Below are positions 1 to 10,621 of a DNA stretch of 64,000 bases, one piece after another. The DNA lies in contig CAWBNG010000008.1 of the NCBI GenBank assembly GCA_963790075.1, forward strand, positions 372,001 through 436,000, in the 5' to 3' direction. Position numbers and translations under genes: made by a program. Position 1 is the first letter of the stretch; each line of letters starts with the position of its first letter. The DNA comes from CAYOUV01 sp963790075 (GTDB lineage: Bacteria; Chloroflexota; Anaerolineae; Anaerolineales; Villigracilaceae). The notes beneath the pieces were generated by a model. It did not search any database. It saw only the letters and a program-made list of their open reading frames with translations, and was not told where the DNA came from.

Positions 1-3000
1 TACAGTCAAAGCCAACTCGACCTGACTCAAGCTTCTACTTTTTTGCAGGCGTATCAGCAGATCACACCCCTGACGATTGGGGAACTGTGGGCATGGCCGA
101 GTATGTTGCGCATCGGGATTTTGGAGCAGCTCGTCTATGCCTCCGCTGAACTGACCGGGATGGATGTGCCAAAGGGCTTAAGCCGTGCGCTGGAACCGGG
201 ACTATTGCGAGAAAACCCGAACCAGTTCGCTTCTCCGCCGCTGGCAAAAGAGACCATTGTAGCCAACTGTTTCCTCAGCCTGCGCTTGCTCTCTACCACG
301 GATTGGAAAGCCTTTTTTGATCAAACCAGCCGGGTGGAACAGATTTTGCGCGACGATCCTGCGGAGATCTATGCTCTCATGGATTTTGAAACTCGGAACA
401 GTTATCGCAATATCGTCGAGGAACTGGCACGCTACTCTGCCTTCAGCGAAGAGGATGTCGCGCTCGCCGCAGTTGACCTCGCTCGTAGCGCCAGGAACAA
501 GACATCAGGGCGGCCAGCGCATGTCGGCTTTTACCTGCGGGATGCGGGACGAACGACGCTCGAAGCCAGTATCAGCTACCAGCCTGGATTAAACCTGCGG
601 ATTCGCCGCGCGTTGCTGGCAGTCCCCACCGTCATATATCTGGGGAGCATTATTATCCTTTCTGTGTTGTTCGCTGTGGGGCTGCTTACTTACACAATGT
701 TTTCGGGCGGCTCGCTTACCCAACTCGTCGCTGTCGGCCTGCTTGGGTTTGGATTGGCTCTGGATGCTGCTATTGCTCTTGTGAACTGGAATGTAACCCA
801 CCGCGTCAAACCCCAAAGCTTGGCGCGCATGGATTTTTCGGAGGGTATCCCGCCGGGCAACCGCACCATGGTGGTTGTCCCCAGTTTACTGGAGAGCAGC
901 GGTGAACTCAGCCATCTCTGGCAAGAGTTGGAACTTTGTTACTTGTCCAACTCCGACCCGCAACTGACCTATGCCCTGCTGACCGATTTTGGGGATGCCC
1001 CGGCACAAGACATGCCGCAGGATGAACAACTGCTTGCGCTGGCAAGAACGGGCATTGAAAACCTTAATAAAAAATACGCGCCGGCGACACCCTTTTATTT
1101 ATTCCACCGTCAACGCCAGTGGAATCCGTCTGAAGGGGTCTGGATGGGCTGGGAACGCAAACGCGGCAAACTGGCGGATTTTAATCGTCTGCTGCTTGAC
1201 CTTGGTGAAACGCCTTACACAACGCAGGTTGGGGATGTCAGCATCCTAAAAGGCATCAAATATGTGATCACGCTGGATGCGGACACATCCATGCCGCGGG
1301 GCAGCGCCAACCGGCTGATCGCCACCCTGGCGCACCCGCTTAACCATGCCGAATTTTCCCCGGATGGGCGCTCGGTGATTGCTGGTTATACCGTGCTGCA
1401 ACCACGTGTGGCTATCAAGCCAACCAGTGCGAACCGTTCCCCTTTTTCGAAAATATTTGCCGCGAATGCAGGTTTTGACCTGTACTCCTTTGCTGTTTCG
1501 GATGTGTATCAGGATTTATTTGGCGAAGGTAGTTACGTTGGCAAAGGGATTTATGATGTCGCCGCTTTTGAGCGCAGCCTGGCGGGGCAGGTACGCCAGA
1601 ATACCCTGCTCAGCCACGATCTGTTTGAGGGGATTTACGGACGCGCTGCGCTGGTCACGGACATCGTCCTATACGAGGAATATCCGTCGCGCTACCTGGT
1701 CTACGCCCACCGCCTGCGGCGTTGGATCCGGGGCGACTGGCAGTTACTACCCTGGCTGTTCCCCACTGTCCGCACCGAAAACGGGATGGCGCCCAACCGC
1801 CTTTCTATAATCAACCGCTGGAAAATATTCGACAACCTGCGGCGCAGCCTGCTGCCTCCTACCATGCTGGCATTGCTCATCGCTGGCTGGCTGTTCCTGC
1901 CCGGTTCACCCCTGGTCTGGACTCTGCTCGTGTTGCTGCCTTTCGCCCTGCCGATTGCGGTGCAAACTGTGCAGCAAAGCAAGCGCAATCTCGAACGATT
2001 AACGTTCAGGCGACTTTTCGACCCGATCTGGCTCCAGCTCGTGCGTTGGATGCTTTCTATTCTCTTTCTGCCCTACGAAGCCTTGCTGGCTTTGAGCGCC
2101 ATCGGGATAACGATTGCCCGCCTGTTCATCGTACGCAAACATTTGCTGCAGTGGACAACTGCAGCAAATGCAGCCCGTTCGTTTGAATTGAATACGTACC
2201 TTGAAACTTGGGGCGAGATGGCGGTTTCCTCGTTTATTACTGTTCTGCTGGGCATAACAATTGCTATTTTCGACCCAACCGCACTTTGGGTGGCGCTGCC
2301 TTTGCTGCTTGCCTGGCTGCTCGCTCCCCAAGTCGCCTATGCTATCAGTCAACCGGTAACACACACTACCGCACCGCTCACGGAGACTCAACGCAGACAA
2401 GTTTTGCGCCTGGCGCGCCGCACCTGGGCATTTTTTGAGCAGTTTGCCGGACCCAATGATCACTGGCTGCCTCCGGACCATTTTCAAGCATCACCGCGCG
2501 GCAGTCTAGCGCATTACACCACACCCACCAACATCGGTCTTTTCCTGGTGTCTACCTTATCGGCATATGATTTGGGCTATATCGGCTTGATGGAACTGGC
2601 AGTCCGCCTGCGCTCTACCTTTGAGAGCATGGATAAGATGGAACATTACCGGGGACATCTTATGAACTGGTATGACTCACAGACCCTGACCGCGCTTCCG
2701 CCCCATTATGTTTCCACGGTGGATAGCGGCAACCTGGCGGCTTGCCTGATCACGCTTAGACAGGGCTGTCTCGCCTTGGCAGATGCGCCGCTTCTGGACA
2801 ACAAACAGTGGCAGGGACTGCTCGTCCTGCTGGACATTCTGGCAGAAGTGCTGCAGGCGTTGGAAAAAAACAATCCACACGCCTCCATTGAATCATTTGA
2901 AGTCGAATTGACCAGCATTTACAAGCGTGTCAGCGCCGTCCAGGATCAACCGTCAGAATGGAAAAAGACTCTCGACTGGCTTTCGGGCGAAGGCTGGGAA

Positions 3001-6000
3001 AGAGTCTCGCATCGTTTGATGGAATTGCTCGAGAGTCATCCCCATCTCCAGCGCGAATCCCTGACCGAACTCCAACTTTATTTGGATTTGATGTACCGGC
3101 ACCTGCAGGACATGCAGCGCAGCCTGGATTTGTTCGCACCCTGGCTCAAGCGCCTGGATGCGCCAACCGAGTTAATCATGCAAACGCCCGCCTGGCAGGA
3201 TTTTCGCAACACGCTCCTTGCTGAACGGCCGACCCTGGGGCAGGCAACTGAGGCGTACGAGCGCGTCAAAACAGCCTTGGCACATTTCAAGACACAACTC
3301 CTGGATGATAAAGTCCCGGATCCTGCATGGAATGAAACTGCGCGGGATTGGTGCAAGAAACTGGAGGCTGATATAGCGTCAGCTCACCTGACGATCACGC
3401 CCCTGCTGATCGGTTTTCGAGACCTGGCAGAACAAGCGAATACGGCCGTGATCAACATGGATTTTCGCTTTTTGTTCAATGCGCATCGCCAGTTGTTCCA
3501 CATCGGCTACACTCCCAACGCCGAACGGCTCGACCCGAGTTACTACGATTTGCTGGCCTCTGAATCCCGCATTGCCAGCCTGATTGCGATCGCCAAGGGG
3601 GATGTACCGCAAAATCACTGGCAGCATTTGGGTCGGCCAGTGACGAAGGTCAACGACAAGCAGGTGCTGCTCTCGTGGAGCGGCACCATGTTCGAATATC
3701 TCATGCCGACCCTGTTTGCTAAAAACTACACCGGGACCTTCCTCTCGGATAGCTGTTACGTCGCGCTTGAGGCTCAGATGAGTTACGGGCAGGAGCACCA
3801 GGTGCCCTGGGGCATCTCGGAATCAGGCTACTATGCTTTCGACCTCGACCAGCACTACCAGTACCGGGCTTTTGGCGTGCCTACACTGGGTTATAAACGC
3901 GACTTGCCCGATGATCTGGTCATCGCGCCCTATGCCTCTGTGCTTGGGCTTTCATTGCGACCGCGGGCAGTTCTGGAGAACATGGCGCACCTGGAGCGAC
4001 TGAACATGCTAGGGCGATTTGGTTTTTACGAGGCGCTCGATTACACCAAAACACGCTTACCAGCCGGGCAAGCTCATGCCACCGTGCAATCTTACATGGC
4101 GCATCACCAGGGTATGATCCTGCTGTCGGCTTGTAACTTCCTGTTGGAGGATGTCATGGTGGAGCGATTCCACGCCGATGAACATATCCAGAGCGTGGAA
4201 CTTTTACTTCAGGAAAAAATTCCGCAGAACCCGCCCCTTGAATTTCCCCATACCGATAAACCAGCGGATTTGGACGAGGTCGTGCGCTGGGTCAACAGCG
4301 CGCCCTGGCGCGTACCGGTCGATAGTCCCATCCCGCAGGTACATGTGCTTTCGCAGGGTGACACCAGCGTGCTGGTCACCAACGCGGGCAGCGGATTCAG
4401 TCAGTGGCGCGAGTTTGCGCTGACGCGTTGGCATGCCGACAGCACGCTTGACCAGTGGGGCACATGGATCTATGTGCAGGACCGCGAGAGCGGTGCGCTC
4501 TGGTCGGCTACCTGCCAGCCGGTGGTATGTAAGCCGGAGGCTGCGGGCCACGAGATTCTAGCCAGGGATCAGGAGGTTTGGTTTTATCCACACAAGGTCG
4601 AGCTCCAGCGTTCCGACAATGGCATTACCCTGCGCACCGGGATCACTGTCAGCGTAGACGGCGTTGAAATCCGGCGGGTAAACATCCTTAATAACAGCGA
4701 CCGCATTCGACGACTCAAATTGACCAGTTACGGCGAAGTGGTATTGGCAGCGCAGGCCGCCGACAGGCGGCATCCGTCCTTCAACAAACTTTTTATCGAG
4801 AGCGAATATCTCCCTAAAGAGAATGCGCTCCTGTTCAAGCGCCGCCCGCGCTCCGCGGACGAAAAACCTGTTGTGCTGGTTCATGCCATGATTATCGAAT
4901 CCGGGCGCAAAGTGACCGGCGACCACGAGACCGACCGCGCCAAATTCCTGGGCAGGTCACAGACGATGCACGCCCCGCTGGCGCTACAAGACGTCAGCCG
5001 CCATCTTTCCGGAACCGTCGGAGGCACACTCGACCCAATCCTGTCACTGGCGCAGGAAATTGACCTGAAGCCCCGTGCTAAAACCCGCGTCACATTTTTG
5101 ACCCTGGCGGCCGCCTCGCGTGCTGAAGCATTGGAGAAGCTCTCCCACTACCAGTCCGGGCAAGCTATCTATCATGCCTTCAACACTGCCCGCGCCCACA
5201 GCGAAAGAGAACTGCTCGAACAGGGATTGGACGCACCCTCTGTCGAAAATATCCAGCGCCTTTTATCTGCCCTGCTCTACCCGGTCGGCGCATTGCGCGC
5301 CGCGCCGCATATCCTGGCTCAAAATGAGAAGGGGCAATCTGGCCTGTGGGTCTTCGGTATCTCTGGTGATTACCCCATTTTGCTGACGCGCATCCATGAT
5401 GGCGAGTCGCCCCTACTGATCGAAGCCCTGCAAGCCTTCACCTACTGGCGCAGCCACCATGTCACGGTCAACCTGGTCATCCTGAACGAGCAGGATACCG
5501 GCTACTCCCTCGACCTGCAAAACGCCATCCAGCGCCAGATCAAGCGCATGGGTGCGGAGGCTTCCCTGAACCAGCGCGATGGTATTTTCGTGCTGCGTAC
5601 AGACCAGCTTCAACCTGCCGACAAGATTCTGCTCGAAACCGTGGCGGGCGTTATTTTGGATGAAAAAAGCGGATCCCTGGCTGAACACGCCCTCCGTTTA
5701 ACCGCCCCCTCCACACGCCTGCCAGAGTTCACTGCATCACTTTCCCCGGCGCTTGCTCTCGAACCAACGGAACCGCTCCAACTCCCAAAAAACCTGATAA
5801 TGGACAATGGCCTGGGTGGATTCAGTCGCGATGGTCGGGAATATGTCATCCATTTGCAGCCGGGGCAGCATACGCCACACCCGTGGGTCAACGTCATTGC
5901 CAACCCGCAGTTCGGTTTCCTGGTCTCCGAAGCGGGCTCCGGCCCTACCTGGGCAGGCAACAGCGGCGAGAACCGCCTGACCCCCTGGCGCAACGATCCG

Positions 6001-8208
6001 GTCACCGATATGCCGGGCGAATCCATTTACCTGCGTGATGAGGAAACCGGCCTGGTCTGGTCGCCGACGCCCATGCCTGCCGGGGCAGATACGGCACATG
6101 TGATCCGTCACGGGGCGGGCTATTCGATCTTCGAGAGCCAGAGTCACGGCTTGAACCAGAACCTGCGCCTGTTCGCAGCGCCGGATGCGCCAATCAAGAT
6201 TGTGCACCTGCGCCTGGAAAACCTGTGGAAACGTCCGCGCCGTATCACCGTCACCTACTACGCCGAATGGGTGCTTGGCACCACGCGTGATACGCACCAG
6301 GCCTACATCATGCCGGAGTTTGAGTCCGATAAACATGCCTTGCTCGCCACCAACCGCTTCAACAGTGAGTTCGGAGAACGCGTAGCCTTTCTGGCTGCCA
6401 ATAAAAAACCGCATGGCGTGACGGCCGACCGCGCAGAGTTCTTGGGTCGCATGGGCAGCCTGCGCGCTCCGGCGGCTCTCGGTCGTATTGGATTGGAAAG
6501 CGCGGTCAACGCCGGGCTGGACCCGTGCGCCGCCATCCAATTGCACGTCGACCTGCCGCCCGGCGCAAGCGAGGAGGTCTTTTTCTTGATCGGCGAAGGA
6601 GCAAACCGGGCCGAAAGCCTGACGCTGATTGGACAATTCCAGGCCGAGGGTCATATGGAGACCATTTGGCGGGCTATCCAGCAGCAGTGGGAGGATATCC
6701 TGAACGCCATCACGGTTGAAACCCCCGACCCCGGCATGGATTTGATGCTCAACCGCTGGCTGCTCTACCAGACGCTTTCCTGCCGTTTGTGGGGACGCAC
6801 GGCGCTGTATCAATCCAGCGGGGCCTTTGGCTTCCGCGACCAACTCCAGGACGTGCTGGCGTTGCTGCATAGCCGACCCGATCTGGTGCGTGCCCAGATA
6901 TTGGAGGCGGCGCGGCACCAGTTTGAGGCAGGGGATGTGCTGCACTGGTGGAATCCGCCCACGGGTCGTGGGGTGCGCACGCGCTTTTCGGACGATCTGC
7001 TCTGGCTGCCGTATGTCACCGCCGCGTACGTCACCGCCACAGGCGATGAATCCATTTTGAGCGAAAGCATCCCCTTCCTGAAAGGCGAGCTGCTCAAGCC
7101 CGAAGAAGCAGACCGGTACAGCCAATACGCATCGTCGACCGAGGCTTACACGCTCTATGAACATTGCCGCCGGGCGCTGGAAAAGGGTGCAACGGCCGGC
7201 GCGCATGGCCTGCCGCTGATGGGCGCGGGCGACTGGGACGACGGCATGAACCGGGTAGGCGTGAAGGGGCGCGGCGAGAGTATCTGGCTGGGCTGGTTCC
7301 TGCACACTACGCTCAAACGTTTTGCGCCGCTGGCCAGGTTGATGCAAGACGACCCCGCCCCATACCTGCAACAGGCTGAGAATTTATCCCGGGCGCTTGA
7401 AGCCCATGCCTGGGATGGCAACTGGTACCTGCGCGCCTTCTATGACGATGGCTCGCTGCTGGGGTCGAATCAGAATAACGAGTGCCAGATTGATTCGATT
7501 GCCCAATCCTGGGCGGTTTTGTCAGGTGCGGCAGACCCGGTGCGGGCGGCGCAGGCCATGGATTCCGTCAACCGGCTGCTGGTTAAATCGGACGAGCAGA
7601 TGCTTTTGTTGTTTACCCCGCCTTTCGATAAGACGGAGCGCGACCCCGGTTACATCAAAGGCTATTTGCCGGGTGTGCGCGAAAACGGCGGGCAGTATAC
7701 GCATGCCGCCATCTGGACTGCCTGGGCCTTTGCTAAACTCGGGCAGGGTGAGCAAGCCATGCAATTGTTCCGCATGTTGAACCCCATCAGCCATGCCGAT
7801 ACGCCCGATAAGGCCGCACGTTACAAGGTGGAACCGTATGTCATCGCCGCTGATATCTATAGCCAAACCGCGCACATCGGCATGGGCGGCTGGACCTGGT
7901 ACACTGGATCTTCGGGTTGGATGTATCGTCTGGGCATCGAGGCCATCCTGGGTATTTCTCGGGTGGGCGAGGCGCTCAAGATCGATCCCTGCATTCCCAA
8001 GCATTGGCCGGGATTTAAAGTGGATTACCGTTTTGGAAGCACTCATTACAAGATCAGCGTAGAGAACCCGCAAAAGGTCAACCGCGGCGTCCGGCAAGTT
8101 TTATTGGATGGAAATCCATCCCCCAAGAGTAGTAAGATAACAATCTCATTGGTGGACGATGGCCAGCCACACCAGGTGCGAGTTGTGATGGGCGCTAGTC
8201 CCGGTTAG
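1..8208 (+). CDS. ndvB: Cyclic beta-glucan synthase-like protein (NdvB/ChvB type, GT84 + GH94), 5' truncated
   Basis: The frame is open from base 1, so the true start lies outside the window; a TTG at 43 is only an internal start-like codon. About 2,735 residues are visible, near the 2,800-2,900 usual for NdvB/ChvB, so only a short N-terminal piece is missing. Order: the family's LTIGELWAWP segment near the left edge; membrane segments around 610-790; a GT84 glycosyltransferase core with DAD at 1276-1284; further membrane segments around 1840-2340; a glycoamylase-like domain ending near HHQGMILL (about 4105); then two GH94-related halves. The second half keeps the catalytic-acid region GDWDDGMNRVG (7228-7260). 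Known relatives polymerise, cyclise and trim beta-1,2-glucan from UDP-glucose at the inner membrane; product linkage here is inferred. No partner gene is adjacent downstream. Confidence 0.9.
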   Translation, partial: YSQSQLDLTQASTFLQAYQQITPLTIGELWAWPSMLRIGILEQLVYASAELTGMDVPKGLSRALEPGLLRENPNQFASPPLAKETIVANCFLSLRLLSTTDWKAFFDQTSRVEQILRDDPAEIYALMDFETRNSYRNIVEELARYSAFSEEDVALAAVDLARSARNKTSGRPAHVGFYLRDAGRTTLEASISYQPGLNLRIRRALLAVPTVIYLGSIIILSVLFAVGLLTYTMFSGGSLTQLVAVGLLGFGLALDAAIALVNWNVTHRVKPQSLARMDFSEGIPPGNRTMVVVPSLLESSGELSHLWQELELCYLSNSDPQLTYALLTDFGDAPAQDMPQDEQLLALARTGIENLNKKYAPATPFYLFHRQRQWNPSEGVWMGWERKRGKLADFNRLLLDLGETPYTTQVGDVSILKGIKYVITLDADTSMPRGSANRLIATLAHPLNHAEFSPDGRSVIAGYTVLQPRVAIKPTSANRSPFSKIFAANAGFDLYSFAVSDVYQDLFGEGSYVGKGIYDVAAFERSLAGQVRQNTLLSHDLFEGIYGRAALVTDIVLYEEYPSRYLVYAHRLRRWIRGDWQLLPWLFPTVRTENGMAPNRLSIINRWKIFDNLRRSLLPPTMLALLIAGWLFLPGSPLVWTLLVLLPFALPIAVQTVQQSKRNLERLTFRRLFDPIWLQLVRWMLSILFLPYEALLALSAIGITIARLFIVRKHLLQWTTAANAARSFELNTYLETWGEMAVSSFITVLLGITIAIFDPTALWVALPLLLAWLLAPQVAYAISQPVTHTTAPLTETQRRQVLRLARRTWAFFEQFAGPNDHWLPPDHFQASPRGSLAHYTTPTNIGLFLVSTLSAYDLGYIGLMELAVRLRSTFESMDKMEHYRGHLMNWYDSQTLTALPPHYVSTVDSGNLAACLITLRQGCLALADAPLLDNKQWQGLLVLLDILAEVLQALEKNNPHASIESFEVELTSIYKRVSAVQDQPSEWKKTLDWLSGEGWERVSHRLMELLESHPHLQRESLTELQLYLDLMYRHLQDMQRSLDLFAPWLKRLDAPTELIMQTPAWQDFRNTLLAERPTLGQATEAYERVKTALAHFKTQLLDDKVPDPAWNETARDWCKKLEADIASAHLTITPLLIGFRDLAEQANTAVINMDFRFLFNAHRQLFHIGYTPNAERLDPSYYDLLASESRIASLIAIAKGDVPQNHWQHLGRPVTKVNDKQVLLSWSGTMFEYLMPTLFAKNYTGTFLSDSCYVALEAQMSYGQEHQVPWGISESGYYAFDLDQHYQYRAFGVPTLGYKRDLPDDLVIAPYASVLGLSLRPRAVLENMAHLERLNMLGRFGFYEALDYTKTRLPAGQAHATVQSYMAHHQGMILLSACNFLLEDVMVERFHADEHIQSVELLLQEKIPQNPPLEFPHTDKPADLDEVVRWVNSAPWRVPVDSPIPQVHVLSQGDTSVLVTNAGSGFSQWREFALTRWHADSTLDQWGTWIYVQDRESGALWSATCQPVVCKPEAAGHEILARDQEVWFYPHKVELQRSDNGITLRTGITVSVDGVEIRRVNILNNSDRIRRLKLTSYGEVVLAAQAADRRHPSFNKLFIESEYLPKENALLFKRRPRSADEKPVVLVHAMIIESGRKVTGDHETDRAKFLGRSQTMHAPLALQDVSRHLSGTVGGTLDPILSLAQEIDLKPRAKTRVTFLTLAAASRAEALEKLSHYQSGQAIYHAFNTARAHSERELLEQGLDAPSVENIQRLLSALLYPVGALRAAPHILAQNEKGQSGLWVFGISGDYPILLTRIHDGESPLLIEALQAFTYWRSHHVTVNLVILNEQDTGYSLDLQNAIQRQIKRMGAEASLNQRDGIFVLRTDQLQPADKILLETVAGVILDEKSGSLAEHALRLTAPSTRLPEFTASLSPALALEPTEPLQLPKNLIMDNGLGGFSRDGREYVIHLQPGQHTPHPWVNVIANPQFGFLVSEAGSGPTWAGNSGENRLTPWRNDPVTDMPGESIYLRDEETGLVWSPTPMPAGADTAHVIRHGAGYSIFESQSHGLNQNLRLFAAPDAPIKIVHLRLENLWKRPRRITVTYYAEWVLGTTRDTHQAYIMPEFESDKHALLATNRFNSEFGERVAFLAANKKPHGVTADRAEFLGRMGSLRAPAALGRIGLESAVNAGLDPCAAIQLHVDLPPGASEEVFFLIGEGANRAESLTLIGQFQAEGHMETIWRAIQQQWEDILNAITVETPDPGMDLMLNRWLLYQTLSCRLWGRTALYQSSGAFGFRDQLQDVLALLHSRPDLVRAQILEAARHQFEAGDVLHWWNPPTGRGVRTRFSDDLLWLPYVTAAYVTATGDESILSESIPFLKGELLKPEEADRYSQYASSTEAYTLYEHCRRALEKGATAGAHGLPLMGAGDWDDGMNRVGVKGRGESIWLGWFLHTTLKRFAPLARLMQDDPAPYLQQAENLSRALEAHAWDGNWYLRAFYDDGSLLGSNQNNECQIDSIAQSWAVLSGAADPVRAAQAMDSVNRLLVKSDEQMLLLFTPPFDKTERDPGYIKGYLPGVRENGGQYTHAAIWTAWAFAKLGQGEQAMQLFRMLNPISHADTPDKAARYKVEPYVIAADIYSQTAHIGMGGWTWYTGSSGWMYRLGIEAILGISRVGEALKIDPCIPKHWPGFKVDYRFGSTHYKISVENPQKVNRGVRQVLLDGNPSPKSSKITISLVDDGQPHQVRVVMGASPG

Positions 8209-8215
8209 GGTACAT

Positions 8216-8767
8216 TCTGAGGGCTTGATCATCAACGATCTGGAAACCGGCCTGGTGGCAGGCTAATCCTGCGGCATTCACGTATCAAGGCCGAATGTGC
8301 CGGCTGGGTATCGTCCGGGATGTCAGCGAACGGATTCAAGCCGAACAAAACCTCCAACGGCGTCTTGATATCCTGGTATGCGTGCCCATGAGCAGGATAT
8401 GCTGTTGGTGATCTCCCATACCCTGGCCTCCACCCCGGAACTCCAACCAGAATTGATCCTCGACCAATTGAGCGAGATCATCGCGTACACACATGGCGGA
8501 CAATTTGTGTTGGAAGGCTCGACGCTGCTCACCCTGGCGATACGCGGTAGTCCCGGTTCCAGCACCCTCGCAGGGCACGGGGGCAGGCGGGGGCGAGGAA
8601 CACCGCGACTGGAACAATCCCCGCCTTTTCACATCCTCCTGCAAGGCCCGGAAACACTGGCCTCGTTATTCAATCGACGAGACATCACCTTCACCAAGGT
8701 CGTAATGCAAATGATGCAAATGCTCGATCGCAAAGCAGAAGAAAAGCCGACTGAATACGAAGCCTGA
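8216..8767 (+). pseudogene. Remnant of a PAS/GAF sensor kinase
   Basis: This stretch still encodes recognisable pieces of a multi-sensor signalling protein, but in different frames. A PAS-like opening (GLIINDLETGLVA) is followed by a frame change into ANPAAF. Sequence then jumps to the PAS-end signature VRDVSERIQAEQNLQRRLD. A second frame change near 8372 leads into a 129-residue open frame (from 8378) starting with a GAF-like HEQDMLLVISHTLAS. The GAF part itself carries an unrelated Gly/Arg-rich stretch and then stops. No histidine-kinase or ATPase domain follows. I read it as a decayed gene with at least two indels and an internal deletion; translation of the last open frame cannot be excluded. 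Confidence 0.6.
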
Positions 8768-8777
8768 TTTGCAACTC

Positions 8778-8811
8778 AAAAAAGTCCGTTGATGAAGGCG
8801 GACTTTTTTGT
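8778..8811. terminator. Bidirectional intrinsic terminator
   Basis: An A-run, the stem AAGTCCG / CGGACTT and a T-run lie between the sensor remnant on the plus strand and pepF on the minus strand, so it can serve both directions. Confidence 0.75.
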
Positions 8812-8821
8812 GCACTGACTT

Positions 8822-10582
8822 CTATAATTTTTCCAATTGTTCTACCAGACCGCTGATGACATCAAAGCCGCCCTGCCAAAAGGCTGCACTTCGAATGTCA
8901 ATGCCGGCATCCTGCAGGATTTTCTCCGGTGATTCGGATCCCCCCGCAGACAGAATTTTGAAGTACTTGGGTTTGAAGGTCTCTCCCTCGGCTTTATATT
9001 GCTGGTAGAGTGAGAGTACTAACAACTGCCCAAAAGCATAGGCGTACACATAGAATGGCGTGTGGAAGATATGGGGGATGGATACCCATTCCCACTTGAA
9101 TTCCTCGCTGATTTCCACAGTGTCACCGAATTGCTTGCCCAGGTTTTCCATGTAAGCTTTTGATATTTCGTCTACCGGGGCGTTGTTTTGCACCATCTCG
9201 TGGGCTTGGCGCTCGAACAAGGCAAAGAAAGCCTGGCGCATGATGGTGGCGTAGGCGTCGTCCACCTGGCGGAAGAGCATGTCGCGGCGCACCGCTTCAT
9301 CCTTCTCTTCGGTGAGTAGCTTGTCAACCAGCATCATTTCGCCGAAGGTGGAGGCTGTCTCAGCCAACGGCAAAGACGAATGATAGGTGAAGGCAGTGTG
9401 CTGTCCGGCCAGCATGGCGTGGATGGCGTGCCCGAGTTCGTGCGCCAGCGTAGCCACGTCTCGCGGTTTGCCGTTGTAGTTGGCCAATACCCAGGGTGTC
9501 AGGCTGGGTTCCACCGACCAGCAGAAAGCGCCGCCGCGTTTGCCTTTGCGGACCTCACTGTCCAGGTGAGATTCGTCGAAGACTCGTTTCGCCAGCGCGG
9601 CCATCTTCGGATCGAAGCTCTCGAACGAATCGAGCACCATTTCGACCGCCTGGCCGAATTCATACTTCTTGTCAGCCTTGGCGACCGGGGCATAGATGTC
9701 GTAGCGGCGCAAGCGATCCATACCCAAGAAGCGTGATTTGAGTTTGAAGAAGCGCTGGAAAATACCAGCGTTCTGACGACACACTTCCAGCAGGGTATCG
9801 ACCACTTCATCGGGGATGTCGTTGAACAGATTGCGGGCGGATATCGGGCTGCTGAAATTACGCAGATTGGTGTTCTCATTATGCCAGTCTCGCACCACGG
9901 TCTGGTACATCTGTCCAAGGATCTTGCCGTCTTCGCTGTAGACGCGGTAAAGCTCCTGGTAGGCTTTGGCGCGTAAGCCTGCATCCGGGCCCTGGGCGTA
10001 GCTCATCAATTCTCCGCGGGTCAGCTCCTTGACCTCGCCCTCCACCTCCAGTTTGAAGGCGTAGCGATTGGTGATGGCATCGTACAGGTTCGTCAATGCC
10101 TCCACCCCAGTGACGTTCTTCAGGTTGATGATCTTCTCTTCGGGCTCGGTCAATGTGTGCGGCTTGAAGTGGCGCATCTCTTCCAGGTAATAGCGGTAAT
10201 CGCCGGCCACATCCATGAAGCGTTTTGCGCTTTTGTCGTCGACTTCCTTCCACCACAGGTCAAAAAAGAGCGTGCGGTTGCTCAACTCGGCCATGAACTG
10301 CTGGATGCGCCCCATCAGGGCCTGGATGTCCTGGTCTTGTGTGTCGGCCGAGAAGGCCAGACCGGCGAAGGCGTACAGCCTGTGGGCCAGACGGGTGGTC
10401 TGCTCGGATTCGGTCAGGATTTGCATGAATTCTTCCACATCCATGTCCGGTTTTAGAGAGTCGCGGTGGGATTCGAATTTGCTGACGCGCTGCTCCAGCG
10501 TTTGGAAGGCCGTCTCCAGTTCCGAACTGTCTTGGGAAGGGAATAAGTCTGTCAGGCTCCAATGAGTCAATGCATAGGTCAT
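8822..10582 (-). CDS. pepF: Oligoendopeptidase F-type M3 metallopeptidase
   Basis: A 586-residue cytoplasmic zinc peptidase that in its family cleaves short peptides. The zinc motif HELGH lies at about residues 381-385, within a segment typical of the M3B clade, and the C-terminal helical half follows. There is no signal peptide or membrane segment. The ATG start is backed by AGGAG about 6 nt upstream. Length matches family members of about 590-600 residues. The gene ends against a shared terminator and is preceded by a lipoprotein gene on the same strand; nothing in the context points to a specific substrate. Confidence 0.93.
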   Translation of the reverse strand: MTYALTHWSLTDLFPSQDSSELETAFQTLEQRVSKFESHRDSLKPDMDVEEFMQILTESEQTTRLAHRLYAFAGLAFSADTQDQDIQALMGRIQQFMAELSNRTLFFDLWWKEVDDKSAKRFMDVAGDYRYYLEEMRHFKPHTLTEPEEKIINLKNVTGVEALTNLYDAITNRYAFKLEVEGEVKELTRGELMSYAQGPDAGLRAKAYQELYRVYSEDGKILGQMYQTVVRDWHNENTNLRNFSSPISARNLFNDIPDEVVDTLLEVCRQNAGIFQRFFKLKSRFLGMDRLRRYDIYAPVAKADKKYEFGQAVEMVLDSFESFDPKMAALAKRVFDESHLDSEVRKGKRGGAFCWSVEPSLTPWVLANYNGKPRDVATLAHELGHAIHAMLAGQHTAFTYHSSLPLAETASTFGEMMLVDKLLTEEKDEAVRRDMLFRQVDDAYATIMRQAFFALFERQAHEMVQNNAPVDEISKAYMENLGKQFGDTVEISEEFKWEWVSIPHIFHTPFYVYAYAFGQLLVLSLYQQYKAEGETFKPKYFKILSAGGSESPEKILQDAGIDIRSAAFWQGGFDVISGLVEQLEKL

Positions 10583-10621
10583 GAAATTTCTCCTACTTTG
10601 GTGTCATGAGGCTCGATTTTA

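Noticed and set aside
5737..7371. 544-codon minus-strand frame inside the glucan synthase
   Set aside because: Antisense shadow of a GC-rich gene; its sequence resembles no protein family and the plus-strand protein is conserved.
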